A stretch of 64,000 nucleotides of DNA from Aeromicrobium erythreum (GTDB lineage: Bacteria > Actinomycetota > Actinomycetes > Propionibacteriales > Nocardioidaceae), in the NCBI RefSeq assembly GCF_001509405.1, contig NZ_CP011502.1, forward strand, positions 1,674,001-1,738,000. Direction: 5' to 3'. Positions 1 to 7,768 of this stretch are shown one piece after another. The position numbers were made by a program, and so were the translations under genes. Under the pieces are notes generated by a model. The model did not search any database. It had not been told where the DNA came from and saw only the letters and a program-made list of their open reading frames with translations. How positions within the stretch are numbered: the first letter of the stretch is position 1; every line of letters begins with the position of its first letter.

Positions 1-960
1 CCTCGCGAGAAGGCGGAGGTCGAGGGTGATGCCGCACGGCAGCAGGCCAAGGCCGGACTGGAGGAGATCCGCCTGGTCGCCGACCGGATGGCGTCCCTGC
101 GCGAGACCGAGGTGCTGTGGATGTCGGACGCTCGCGGACCGGTGCTGCACGTGGCACCCATCGACGTCTCGGGCAGCCTGCGCGACAAGCTGTTCGAGGA
201 GAAGACCGTCGTCCTCACCAGCGCCACGCTGACCGTCGGCGGCGGGTTCGAGCCCGTGGCCGCGTCTGTCGGCCTGTGGCGCGACGATGCCGACCGGTGG
301 ACCGGGCTCGACGTCGGCTCGCCGTTCGACTACCGACGTCAGGGCATCCTCTACGTCGCGAAGCACCTGCCTCCGCCGGGACGCGACGGCATCACCGACG
401 CGCAGCTCGACGAGATCGCCGACCTCCTCGAGGCCGCCGGTGGCCGGACCCTCGGGCTGTTCTCCTCACGTCGCGCCGCGGAGGCCGCGGCCGAGGGCGT
501 CCGCACGCGCCTGCCGGGGCGGGAGATCCTCTGCCAGGGCGATGCGCATCTGTCGGAGCTGACGCGCCGGTTCGCCGCCGAGGAGGAGACCAGCCTGTTC
601 GGCACGTTGTCGCTGTGGCAGGGCATCGACCTGCCGGGCGACACCTGTCGGCTGGTTGTCATCGACCGGGTGCCGTTCCCTCGCCCCGACGACCCGCTGA
701 TGAGCGCCCGTCAGCGACTGGTCGAGAAGCGGGGCGGCAACGGGTTCATGAGCGTCGCCGCGTCGCATGCAGCGCTGCTCCTCGCCCAGGGTGCGGGACG
801 GCTGATCCGGCGCACCGACGACCGCGGCGTGGTCGCGATCCTCGACCCACGCATCGTCACCGCCAGGTACGGCAGCTTCCTGGCTGCGTCGCTGCCGCCG
901 CTGTGGCGCACGACCGACCGTGCTGCCGTGCTCGGCGCGCTGCAGCGGCTCGACACCTGA
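1..960 (+). CDS. DinG/YoaA-type ATP-dependent DNA helicase, C-terminal part
   Basis: The reading frame is open from the first base, so the 5' end lies outside the window and only the last 319 residues are seen. It reads as the second helicase half of an XPD-like superfamily 2 helicase (DinG/YoaA group), which unwinds DNA during repair and at R-loops. Visible motifs are VVLTSATL (motif III/IV region), LWQGIDLPGD, which matches the conserved motif V of the family, and GRLIRRTDDRG (motif VI) with the arginine pair expected to contact ATP. The iron-sulfur cysteine cluster and Walker motifs would be in the missing N-terminal part. It converges on lexA, with a shared terminator between. I am confident of the family, less of the exact orthologue. 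Confidence 0.9.
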   Translation, partial: PREKAEVEGDAARQQAKAGLEEIRLVADRMASLRETEVLWMSDARGPVLHVAPIDVSGSLRDKLFEEKTVVLTSATLTVGGGFEPVAASVGLWRDDADRWTGLDVGSPFDYRRQGILYVAKHLPPPGRDGITDAQLDEIADLLEAAGGRTLGLFSSRRAAEAAAEGVRTRLPGREILCQGDAHLSELTRRFAAEEETSLFGTLSLWQGIDLPGDTCRLVVIDRVPFPRPDDPLMSARQRLVEKRGGNGFMSVAASHAALLLAQGAGRLIRRTDDRGVVAILDPRIVTARYGSFLAASLPPLWRTTDRAAVLGALQRLDT

Positions 961-974
961 GGGCCCCGAGAGCA

Positions 975-1008
975 CGCAGACCCCGCACCTCACGGCGCGG
1001 GGTCTGCG
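975..1008. terminator. Bidirectional hairpin between the helicase gene and lexA
   Basis: Two perfect 12-base arms (CGCAGACCCCGC and GCGGGGTCTGCG) flank a 9-base loop between converging stop codons. There is no clear T-run, as is usual in high-GC actinobacteria. Placement suggests it ends both transcripts. Confidence 0.65.
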
Positions 1009-1038
1009 GGTCGGGCGACGGCGACCAAAGGACAGGGT

Positions 1039-1839
1039 TCAGAGACGACGCAGGACCGTCGTGACCTTGCCCAGGATCGTGGCGTGGGTGCCGTCGATGG
1101 GGGAGTAGTCGTCGTTGTGCGGGAGCAGCCAGACCTGGCCGTCCTTGCGCTGGAACGTCTTGACAGTGGCCTCGCCGTCGAGCATGGCGGCCACGATCTC
1201 GCCGTTCTCGGCGACCGGCTGCTGTCGGACGACCACGTAGTCGCCGTCGCAGATCGCGGCGTCGACCATCGAGTCGCCGCGCACCTCGAGCAGGAACAGC
1301 GTGCCGTCACCGACGAGCGTGCGGGGGAGCGGGAAGATCTCCTCGACCTGCTCCTCGGCGAGGATCGGCCCGCCGGCGGCGATCCGCCCGACCATGGGCA
1401 CGTACGTGGCCTCGGGGCGCTGGTCGCCGAATCCCGTCTCGTCGACGAGGGAGTCGTCGGCCGAGCTGAGCGTCCGTCGGGCCTTGACGACCTCGGGCAG
1501 GAAGATCTCGATCGCGCGGGGACGGTTGGGGTCGCGCTTGACGTAGCCGAGGCGCTCCAGCACCCGCAGCTGGTGCGCCACGGACGACGTGCTGGCCAGT
1601 CCGACGGCGCCGCCGATCTCACGCATGCTCGGCGGGTAGCCGCGCTGCTCGATCTGGTCGCGCATGAAGTGAAGGATCTTCTGCTGGCGTCCGGTGAGAC
1701 CGGTCATCTCGTCGACCGGTCCGTCGGGGAGCTCGCGCACGGAGTTGCGTGAGCCCTTCGGGCGGCCGCGGCGCGGGGCCTCGCTGGACGGGTCGACAGC
1801 GTCGTCGGCTGGGTCGTCGGCTGGGGTGTCGTCGCTCAT
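1039..1839 (-). CDS. lexA: LexA, SOS-response repressor/autoprotease
   Basis: This 266-residue protein represses DNA-damage genes and cuts itself when RecA is activated. A winged helix spans about residues 48-112 ([12 protein letters not shown], then [13 protein letters not shown]). The cleavage pair is A155-G156 in GRIAAGG, and the catalytic dyad is S190 (GDSMVD) and K227 (TVKTF). I chose ATG at 1839 over the in-frame GTG at 1848 because that GTG sits inside a -10 hexamer (TAGCGT, 1852-1847), with 7 bases from the -10 to the ATG, which suggests a leaderless mRNA. The first about 45 residues are an acidic extension followed by RRGRPKGS, an AT-hook-like motif not usual in short LexA proteins. 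The gene is divergent from a LysM protein, as in mycobacteria (lexA and chiZ). Confidence 0.97.
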   Translation of the reverse strand: MSDDTPADDPADDAVDPSSEAPRRGRPKGSRNSVRELPDGPVDEMTGLTGRQQKILHFMRDQIEQRGYPPSMREIGGAVGLASTSSVAHQLRVLERLGYVKRDPNRPRAIEIFLPEVVKARRTLSSADDSLVDETGFGDQRPEATYVPMVGRIAAGGPILAEEQVEEIFPLPRTLVGDGTLFLLEVRGDSMVDAAICDGDYVVVRQQPVAENGEIVAAMLDGEATVKTFQRKDGQVWLLPHNDDYSPIDGTHATILGKVTTVLRRL

Positions 1840-1846
1840 GGGGACC

Positions 1847-1875
1847 ACGCTAGACCTCGGGAAGGACGTTTACAA
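1847..1875 (-). promoter_or_regulatory. lexA promoter (-35 TTGTAA, 17 bp, -10 TAGCGT)
   Basis: On the minus strand a -35-like TTGTAA (1875-1870) is followed after 17 bp by TAGCGT (1852-1847). The ATG at 1839 begins 7 bases after the -10, so the transcript probably starts at or beside the start codon. Confidence 0.6.
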
Positions 1876-1886
1876 ACACATGTTCG
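1873..1886 (-). promoter_or_regulatory. SOS box (LexA operator) of lexA
   Basis: Read on the minus strand, CGAACATGTGTTTG fits the actinobacterial SOS consensus CGAACRNNNGTTYG at every fixed position. It overlaps the proposed -35 element of lexA, as expected for autorepression. Confidence 0.85.
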
Positions 1887-2091
1887 ACAGCGTGTCGCCG
1901 TTCGAACACGACCCTCCACGGGGCTCCTCGCGGGTGCGCTCGAGCTTGAAAACGGTGGCAGGGACGGGTGTCATCGGTCACGATCGAACATTTCTTCGGA
2001 TGACTTGTGCCTGGAATGGCAGTGGTGATCGGGCAGAGATCGACATCGTGTTCGACAGGGGGCTGCTTTTGTCGGCACCTTCCCCTACAGT

Positions 2092-2121
2092 CGTACACGT
2101 GTTCGATCGAACATCTGTTCG
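2092..2121 (+). promoter_or_regulatory. Tandem SOS boxes upstream of the LysM gene
   Basis: CGAACATCTGTTCG (2108-2121) is a perfect match to CGAACRNNNGTTYG. CGTACACGTGTTCG (2092-2105), two bases to its left, differs at one fixed position. The pair is well placed to make the divergent LysM gene LexA-controlled. Confidence 0.8.
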
Positions 2122-2232
2122 CCGGGTTCGCTGAGCAACCGCCCGCGGAGGACCGACGTTCGAATGACATCGGCAGGCGTTCGATCGACACACCAGACCT
2201 CGCACGATCCTCTTCCTTCCCCGGAGGCCCCC

Positions 2233-2592
2233 ATGAGCACCATCTCGATCACCACGTACGACCGTCGCAGCCTGCGTCGTCCCGCCGTTGCCGCTCCTGT
2301 CCGGCTGACCCGCCGTGGTCGCCTGGTGCTGGTGCTCGCGGTCATCGCCGCGCTCGCCGTGGGTGCGGTCGTGCTCGGCTCCTCCACGGTCGCCACCGAC
2401 GAGGCCGGCGCCGTGCCCGCCACGCGCGTCGTCACCGTCCAGGAGGGGCAGACCCTCTGGCAGATCGCCGCCGAGGCCAACCCCGAGGGCGACGTGCGCG
2501 ACACGGTCGACGACATCATGCGCATGAACTCCCTGCCGAGCGCCGGTGACCTGCAGCTCGGCTCCGACCTGGCGGTCCCGGTCTACCAGTGA
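2233..2592 (+). CDS. LysM-domain membrane protein, ChiZ/DivS/YneA-like SOS cell-division suppressor
   Basis: The 119-residue product has a short basic N-terminus, one membrane segment at about residues 31-49 (LVLVLAVIAALAVGAVVL) and an extracytoplasmic LysM domain at about 65-118 (VTVQEGQTLWQIAAEANP). LysM binds peptidoglycan. Position beside lexA, divergent orientation and SOS boxes match mycobacterial Rv2719c/ChiZ and the Bacillus YneA idea: a protein that delays septation during DNA damage. Start chosen at 2233 because GGAGG lies 7 bases upstream; an in-frame start at 2164 has no ribosome site. Function is by context and architecture; no hydrolase domain is visible, so enzymatic activity should not be assumed. 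Confidence 0.85.
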   Translation: MSTISITTYDRRSLRRPAVAAPVRLTRRGRLVLVLAVIAALAVGAVVLGSSTVATDEAGAVPATRVVTVQEGQTLWQIAAEANPEGDVRDTVDDIMRMNSLPSAGDLQLGSDLAVPVYQ

Positions 2593-2631
2593 CCCGGCCG
2601 TCCGGCCCCGCGCGTCGGGCACCATGGGGGC

Positions 2632-3348
2632 ATGGCTCCCGGACCTGACGCGCACCCCCTGGTCGTCCACGTCGTCGCAGACGCGACCGACCGCGACGGC
2701 GGGCACGTGCTGGAGCGGCTCGAGGAGCTCGGCGCCGAGATCGACTGGCTCGACCGCGACGACCTTCCCCCGCACTGGGACGCCGACGGCGTCGACCTGC
2801 TGCTCCTGCTCGGTTCGGAGCGCTCCGCGCACGACCCGCGGTGGGAGTCGGTCGTCGAGCAGGAGTCCGACATGGTCCGCGTCGCCGTCGGCACCGGGAC
2901 GCCCGTGATGGCGATCTGCTACGGCGCCCAGCTCGCGGCACGAGCCCTCGGCGGCACGTCGTACCGCGGCGACGGAGCCGAGGCCGGCTGGAAGCGCATC
3001 GACACGATCGACGAGGTGCTCTGCCCGGAGGGCCCGTGGGCGCAGTTCCACCAGGACGTGCTGGCCCCGCCGCCGACCTCGACCGTCCTCGGCCACTCCT
3101 GGTTCGGGCCGCAGTGCTTCGTTGACGAGGCCTTCGGCGGGCGGGTCATCGCCTGGCAGTTCCACCCCGAGGTCACGACGGCGACGTTCGCCCGCTGGGT
3201 CGACGAGGACGCCGCGCTCGTGCGCGCGGAAGGCTCCTCGCCGGCCGAGCTCAAGCGCCAGGCGCTCGCCAACGCCGTGCGAAGCCGGCAGGCCGCGCAC
3301 GACCTCGTCGACGCGGCGCTGGCGTACCTGCGCGTCCGGACCTTCTAG
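2632..3348 (+). CDS. Class I glutamine amidotransferase-like protein
   Basis: The 238-residue protein has the fold signature of GuaA-type glutamine amidotransferases: the nucleophile elbow AICYGAQ with C96, and the His/Glu pair in QFHPEV (H178, E180). These domains release ammonia from glutamine, or hydrolyse gamma-glutamyl bonds in stand-alone members. No synthetase domain is fused, so the acceptor is unknown. No ribosome site precedes the ATG; CACCAT lies 7 bases upstream and could be a weak -10 for a leaderless message. It converges on the VOC gene with 9 bases between. Family is certain, the substrate is not. Confidence 0.87.
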   Translation: MAPGPDAHPLVVHVVADATDRDGGHVLERLEELGAEIDWLDRDDLPPHWDADGVDLLLLLGSERSAHDPRWESVVEQESDMVRVAVGTGTPVMAICYGAQLAARALGGTSYRGDGAEAGWKRIDTIDEVLCPEGPWAQFHQDVLAPPPTSTVLGHSWFGPQCFVDEAFGGRVIAWQFHPEVTTATFARWVDEDAALVRAEGSSPAELKRQALANAVRSRQAAHDLVDAALAYLRVRTF

Positions 3349-3357
3349 GCGTCCTGC

Positions 3358-3768
3358 TCAGGACGTCGCGACGTTGAACAGCCAGGCCACGCCGAACTTG
3401 TCGTTCAGCAGGCCGAACTCGTCGCCCCACGGCGCGGGCGCCAGCGGCACCACGACCTCGGCGCCCTCGCTGAGCGCGGTGAAGTAGTCGCGCAGGCGCT
3501 CGTCGTCGCCCGTCAGCGCGATGTTGATGGCGGTGCCCATCGCGGGGTCGTCGCCACCGGGGGGCGTGTCGGAGGCCATGATGTCCAGCCCGGCGTCGGA
3601 CACGAGGTGGCCGTGCATGACCAGGTCGGCCCGGTCGGGGTCCTCGTTCATGCCGTAGTCGCCGAAGGTGGCGATCGTCAGCTCGCCTCCGAGGACGGAG
3701 TGGTAGAACTCCAGCGCCGCGCGCGACTGGTCGCGGAAGTTGAGGTACGGGTTCAGGCGGATCGTCAT
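3358..3768 (-). CDS. VOC-superfamily (PhnB/glyoxalase-like) protein
   Basis: This 136-residue protein has the PhnB-like features of the vicinal oxygen chelate fold: the opening LNPYLNFRDQSRAALEFYHSV, a central DIMASDTPPGG loop, and a closing FGVAWLFNV strand. PhnB-like proteins are often annotated as 3-demethylubiquinone methyltransferase-like, which is misleading; no reaction can be assigned here. Length is normal for a single-module VOC protein forming a dimer. It faces away from the nrdR control region and may share its intergenic DNA on the opposite strand. Confidence 0.85.
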   Translation of the reverse strand: MTIRLNPYLNFRDQSRAALEFYHSVLGGELTIATFGDYGMNEDPDRADLVMHGHLVSDAGLDIMASDTPPGGDDPAMGTAINIALTGDDERLRDYFTALSEGAEVVVPLAPAPWGDEFGLLNDKFGVAWLFNVATS

Positions 3769-4130
3769 GCGCCCATCCTGCTCGCTCCTGTTCCGAGATG
3801 GAACAGAACGGCCGGATCCGGTGATGTTTCGTCCTGCGACACGCCCTCGGTGGCGTCGCGCAGACGGCCTCGTAGCGCCCTGACCTGCGCAAATGCGACC
3901 CCGCTGAATTTGTCGGAGCAGATCGGTTGACTGGCTTGCACGACCTTGTGCCGAGGCGTACCGTAGCCACTACATCTAGTGATTACACCGATGTAGTTCT
4001 CCACATCTAGTCCCACAGAGAACGATGAGTTACCCACAGGAATGACGGGGAATCCACCGGGAATCCCCAGATCCGTCCCCAGGTCGGTCGGCCCCGACCG
4101 ACCCGATCAGCCCACCGAGAGGAGAGCACG
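3769..4130. other. nrdR upstream region
   Basis: No gene is supported in this 362-base gap. It separates the VOC gene (minus) from nrdR (plus). Its right half carries the two NrdR boxes and a ribosome site (GAGAGGAG) before nrdR. A weak promoter may be TTGTGC (3946-3951), 18 bp, CTACAT (3970-3975), which would place the first NrdR box over the -10. Confidence 0.5.
3968..4012 (+). promoter_or_regulatory. Pair of NrdR boxes
   Basis: CACTACATCTAGTG (3968-3981) is a near-palindrome and CATCTAGT recurs at 4004-4011 in a second box. The shared core repeats at exactly 31 bp, about three helical turns, the spacing known for NrdR box pairs. The first box covers the likely -10 region. Autoregulation of nrdR and control of nrdJ by the dATP/ATP-sensing repressor NrdR is the likely role. 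Confidence 0.75.
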
Positions 4131-4652
4131 ATGAACTGTCCCTTCTGCAAGGACGGCGACACCCGCGTGCTCGACTCGCGCGTGGCCGACGACGGCGGCG
4201 CCATCCGCCGACGGCGCGTCTGTGGGAACTGCCAGAAGCGGTTCACGACCATCGAGCAGATGCAGCTCAGCGTGCTCAAGCGCTCCGGCGCCACCGAGCC
4301 GTTCAACCGCGAGAAGGCCGTCGCGGGTGTCCGCAAGGCGTGCAAGGGTCGCCCCGTCTCCGACGACGACCTCGCACGTCTCGGCCAGCAGGTCGAGGAC
4401 GCGCTGCGCGAGAGCGGGGCGGCGGAGATCGCCGCCGACGAGGTGGGGCTGGCCATCCTCGAGCCGCTCAAGTGTCTCGACGAGGTCGCCTACCTGCGGT
4501 TCGCGAGCGTGTACAAGGCGTTCGACTCCGTCGACGACTTCGCGGCCGAGATCGCCGAGCTCATGGCCCGCGCGGCCGACGGGGAGCTCGCCGAGCACAC
4601 GGCCCACCGTGACGAGCCCCGCGAGCACGACAGCACCACGCAGCACCCCTGA
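4131..4652 (+). CDS. nrdR: NrdR, ribonucleotide reductase transcriptional repressor
   Basis: This 173-residue protein starts with a zinc ribbon (C3, C6, C31, C34) followed by an ATP-cone domain at about residues 49-139, the arrangement that lets NrdR sense ATP and dATP and repress ribonucleotide reductase genes. [17 protein letters not shown] is the hallmark N-terminus. A GAGAGGAG ribosome site precedes the ATG. It is about 15-20 residues longer than many relatives, through an acidic, polar C-terminal tail. It lies just upstream of nrdJ, the target enzyme, and downstream of a NrdR box pair, so it probably regulates both itself and nrdJ. Confidence 0.97.
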   Translation: MNCPFCKDGDTRVLDSRVADDGGAIRRRRVCGNCQKRFTTIEQMQLSVLKRSGATEPFNREKAVAGVRKACKGRPVSDDDLARLGQQVEDALRESGAAEIAADEVGLAILEPLKCLDEVAYLRFASVYKAFDSVDDFAAEIAELMARAADGELAEHTAHRDEPREHDSTTQHP

Positions 4653-4658
4653 ACCACT

Positions 4659-4678
4659 GCTCGTCCCGCGGGACGAGC
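4659..4678. repeat. 20-bp perfect palindrome between nrdR and nrdJ
   Basis: GCTCGTCCCGCGGGACGAGC is a perfect palindrome starting 7 bases after the nrdR stop codon. It could form a hairpin (partial terminator or attenuator) or serve as a dimeric repressor site. It does not resemble the NrdR box. Confidence 0.6.
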
Positions 4679-4755
4679 GGACGCACCACAGCAGCACGGC
4701 CTGAGCCTCGGGCCCACCTTTTACACACCCTCAGCGAGACCACAGGAGCAATCTC

Positions 4756-7683
4756 ATGACGGAGACGGTCGACGGATCGACGAGCCGGGCACAGTCCGGG
4801 CGCGCGCGTGCACGGAAGGCCAAGGGCCTGTCCATCGAGCGCGTGTACACCACCGAGGGCGTGCACCCCTACGACGCCGTGACGTGGGAGCGTCGCGACG
4901 TCGTGCAGACCAACTGGAAGACCGGCGAGACCGTCTTCGAGCAGCGTGGCGTGGAGTTCCCCGACTTCTGGAGCGTGAACGCGTCCACCATCGTCACGAC
5001 CAAGTACTTCCGTGGTGCCGTCGGCTCGCCCGAGCGTGAGCAGAGCCTGCGCCAGCTGCTCGACCGCGTCGTGCTCACCTACACGAAGGCGGGCAAGGAG
5101 CACGGCTACTTCGCCACCGACGCCGACGCCGAGGTCTTCGAGCACGAGCTGACCCACATGCTCCTGCACCAGGTCTTCAGCTTCAACAGCCCCGTCTGGT
5201 TCAACGTCGGCACGTCGAGCCCGCAGCAGGTCAGCGCCTGCTTCATCCTTGCCGTCGACGACTCGATGGACTCGATCCTCAACTGGTACCGCGAGGAGGG
5301 TCTGATCTTCAAGGGTGGGTCGGGCGCCGGCCTCAACCTCTCGCGCATCCGTTCGTCCAAGGAGCTGCTCCGCTCCTCCGGCGGCACCGCGTCCGGTCCG
5401 GTCTCCTTCATGCGCGGCGCCGACGCGTCCGCCGGCACCATCAAGTCCGGCGGCGCGACGCGTCGTGCGGCCAAGATGGTCGTCCTCGACGTCGACCACC
5501 CGGACATCGTCGAGTTCGTCGAGACCAAGGAGCGCGAGGAGGAGAAGATCCGCGTGCTCCGCGACGCGGGCTTCGACATGGACCTCGGTGGCGAGGACAT
5601 CACCAGCGTCCAGTACCAGAACGCCAACAACTCGATCCGCGTCGACGACGCGTTCATGCGTGCCGTCGAGGAGGGCACCTCCTACGGCCTGCGCGCCCGC
5701 ACGAGCGGCGAGGTCATCGAGGAGATCGACGCGAAGGAGCTGTGGGGCAAGGTCGCGAAGGCCGCGTGGGCCTGCGCCGACCCGGGCATCCAGTACGACT
5801 CGACGATCAACGACTGGCACACGACGCCGGAGACGGGCCGCATCACCGCGTCCAACCCGTGCTCGGAGTACATGCACCTCGACAACTCCAGCTGCAACCT
5901 CGCCAGCCTGAACCTGCTCAAGTTCCTCTCCGAGGACGGCACGACGTTCGACGTCGAGCGGTTCGTCAAGAGCGTCGAGCTGATCATCACGGCGATGGAC
6001 ATCTCGATCTGCTTCGCCGACTTCCCGACCGAGGCGATCGGCGAGACCACGAAGGCCTACCGTCAGCTCGGCATCGGCTACGCCAACCTCGGCGCGATGC
6101 TGATGGCCTCGGGCCTGGCGTACGACTCCGACGGCGGCCGTGCGCTGGCCGCGTCGATCACGTCGCTGATGACCGGTGTGTCCTACCGTCGCTCGGCCGA
6201 GCTGGCCGGTGTCGTCGGTGCGTACGACGGCTACCAGCAGAACGCCGCCCCGCACACGCGGGTCATGCGCAAGCACCTCGCCGCCAACGACGACATCCGC
6301 ACGATGCACTCGATGGACATCGCCGTGCAGCGTGAGGCCACCAAGCAGTGGGCCGACAACCTGAAGATCGGCGAGAAGAACGGCTGGCGCAACGCCCAGG
6401 CGTCCGTGCTCGCCCCGACCGGCACCATCGGCTTCATGATGGACTGCGACACGACGGGCATCGAGCCCGACTTCTCGCTGGTCAAGTTCAAGAAGCTCGT
6501 CGGTGGCGGCTCGATGCAGGTCGTCAACCAGACGGTCCCGGTCGCGCTCAAGAAGCTCGGCTACACGGGCGAGACCATCGAGGCGATCATGGAGTACATC
6601 GCCGAGAAGGGTCACGTCGTCGACGCCCCCGGCCTGAAGACCGAGCACTACGAGGTCTTCGACTGCGCCGTCGGTGACCGCGCGATCAAGCCGATGGGCC
6701 ACGTGCGGATGATGGCGGCCGCGCAGCCGTTCCTGTCCGGCGCGATCTCCAAGACGGTCAACATGCCGGAGACGTCCACGGTCGAGGAGATCGCCGACGT
6801 CTACTTCCAGGGCTGGAAGCTCGGCCTGAAGGCGCTCGCCGTCTACCGCGACAACTGCAAGGTCGGCCAGCCGCTGTCCTCGCAGAAGAGCCAGGACGAC
6901 AAGACGTCGGCCAGCGCGACCGCCGAGGCGACCCCCGAGGTCAAGACGGTCGTCGTCGAGAAGCCGATCCGTCGTCGTCTGCCGAAGTCGCGCCAGTCGA
7001 TCACCACGTCGTTCAGCGTCGGCGGCGCCGAGGGCTACATGACCTCGGGCGCCCACGAGAACGGTGAGCTGGGCGAGCTGTTCCTGAAGCTGGGCAAGCA
7101 GGGCTCGACCCTGGCCGGCGTGATGGACGCCTTCTCGATCGCGGTCTCGATCGGCCTGCAGTACGGCGTGCCGCTGGAGACGTTCGTGCAGAAGTTCACG
7201 AACCTCAAGTTCGAGCCGGCCGGTCTGACCGACGACTCCGACGTCCGCATGGCGCAGTCGATCATGGACTACGTCTTCCGCCGTCTGGCGCTGGACTACA
7301 TCGACTACGACACGCGGTCGGCGCTGGGCATCCACTCGGCCGAGGAGCGTCAGCGCTACCTCGACACGGGCAGCCACCAGCCGATCAGCAAGGGCTCGAC
7401 GGCCGCCGAGCTGGTCGAGACCCAGCCGGAGACCCTGAAGGAGGCCGCGACCGCCGAGGCCGCGACCACCACCGAGGTCCCCGCGGACGTCTCCGCGGAG
7501 CAGGCTCAGGCCGACACGGCCAAGCCCGCCCCGAAGGCGGCGCACACGTCGGCCGAGCTCCTCGAGGTCATCACCGGCTCCGCGGTCGACTCGCCCCTCT
7601 GCATGACCTGCGGCACCAAGATGCGCCCCGCCGGCTCCTGCCACGTCTGCGAGGGCTGCGGCAGCACCAGCGGCTGCAGCTGA
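4756..7683 (+). CDS. nrdJ: Adenosylcobalamin-dependent (class II) ribonucleotide reductase
   Basis: The 975-residue enzyme reduces ribonucleotides to deoxyribonucleotides using an adenosylcobalamin-generated thiyl radical, and supplies DNA precursors without oxygen or an iron radical subunit. Seen in the sequence: FNSPVWFNVG, the active-site cysteine strand QQVSACFI, NPCSEYMHLDNSSCNLASLNL-type active-site loop (NPCSE near residue 371), and a C-terminal CMTCGTKM...CHVCEGCGS cluster that acts as a redox/zinc tail. A low-complexity Ala/Glu/Thr linker precedes that tail. Length is normal for the long actinobacterial NrdJ type. AGGAG precedes the ATG. Downstream of nrdR; the B12 lower-ligand gene bluB occurs at 33.7 kb. 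I saw no cobalamin riboswitch upstream. Confidence 0.97.
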   Translation: MTETVDGSTSRAQSGRARARKAKGLSIERVYTTEGVHPYDAVTWERRDVVQTNWKTGETVFEQRGVEFPDFWSVNASTIVTTKYFRGAVGSPEREQSLRQLLDRVVLTYTKAGKEHGYFATDADAEVFEHELTHMLLHQVFSFNSPVWFNVGTSSPQQVSACFILAVDDSMDSILNWYREEGLIFKGGSGAGLNLSRIRSSKELLRSSGGTASGPVSFMRGADASAGTIKSGGATRRAAKMVVLDVDHPDIVEFVETKEREEEKIRVLRDAGFDMDLGGEDITSVQYQNANNSIRVDDAFMRAVEEGTSYGLRARTSGEVIEEIDAKELWGKVAKAAWACADPGIQYDSTINDWHTTPETGRITASNPCSEYMHLDNSSCNLASLNLLKFLSEDGTTFDVERFVKSVELIITAMDISICFADFPTEAIGETTKAYRQLGIGYANLGAMLMASGLAYDSDGGRALAASITSLMTGVSYRRSAELAGVVGAYDGYQQNAAPHTRVMRKHLAANDDIRTMHSMDIAVQREATKQWADNLKIGEKNGWRNAQASVLAPTGTIGFMMDCDTTGIEPDFSLVKFKKLVGGGSMQVVNQTVPVALKKLGYTGETIEAIMEYIAEKGHVVDAPGLKTEHYEVFDCAVGDRAIKPMGHVRMMAAAQPFLSGAISKTVNMPETSTVEEIADVYFQGWKLGLKALAVYRDNCKVGQPLSSQKSQDDKTSASATAEATPEVKTVVVEKPIRRRLPKSRQSITTSFSVGGAEGYMTSGAHENGELGELFLKLGKQGSTLAGVMDAFSIAVSIGLQYGVPLETFVQKFTNLKFEPAGLTDDSDVRMAQSIMDYVFRRLALDYIDYDTRSALGIHSAEERQRYLDTGSHQPISKGSTAAELVETQPETLKEAATAEAATTTEVPADVSAEQAQADTAKPAPKAAHTSAELLEVITGSAVDSPLCMTCGTKMRPAGSCHVCEGCGSTSGCS

Positions 7684-7694
7684 TCAGCTGACTC

Positions 7695-7732
7695 GAAGCG
7701 CCCCCGACTCCGTGCGGAGTCGGGGGCGCTTC
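7695..7732 (+). terminator. Strong hairpin after nrdJ
   Basis: Two perfect 17-base arms, GAAGCGCCCCCGACTCC and its complement, flank a GTGC tetraloop 12 bases after the nrdJ stop. A T-poor tail follows. It may also end the converging ADP-ribosylglycohydrolase transcript. Confidence 0.85.
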
Positions 7733-7768
7733 GTCGTCGGTGACGTCGTTAGCGCAGCGATCAGAGCA

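Larger units (their letters stand above)
1840..2232. other. Divergent lexA / LysM-gene control region
   Basis: This stretch holds no convincing gene. It contains the lexA promoter and SOS box at its left end, a one-mismatch SOS-like site (CGAACATTTCTTCG, 1985-1998) in the middle, and two adjacent SOS-like sites at 2092-2121. The spacing from the right-hand boxes to the LysM start (about 110 bases) leaves room for a 5' untranslated region. Confidence 0.6.

Noticed and set aside
1902-1915. Further SOS-like site TCGAACACGACCC
   Set aside because: Only one half-site is present; the second half does not match GTTYG.
4653-4755. Cobalamin riboswitch before nrdJ
   Set aside because: Only about 100 bases are available and the conserved B12-box pattern was not seen.
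4561-7644. Very long minus-strand open frame across nrdJ
   Set aside because: It is antisense to a clear ribonucleotide reductase; the translation is Arg/Val/Leu-rich without motifs, a usual effect of high GC at third codon positions.
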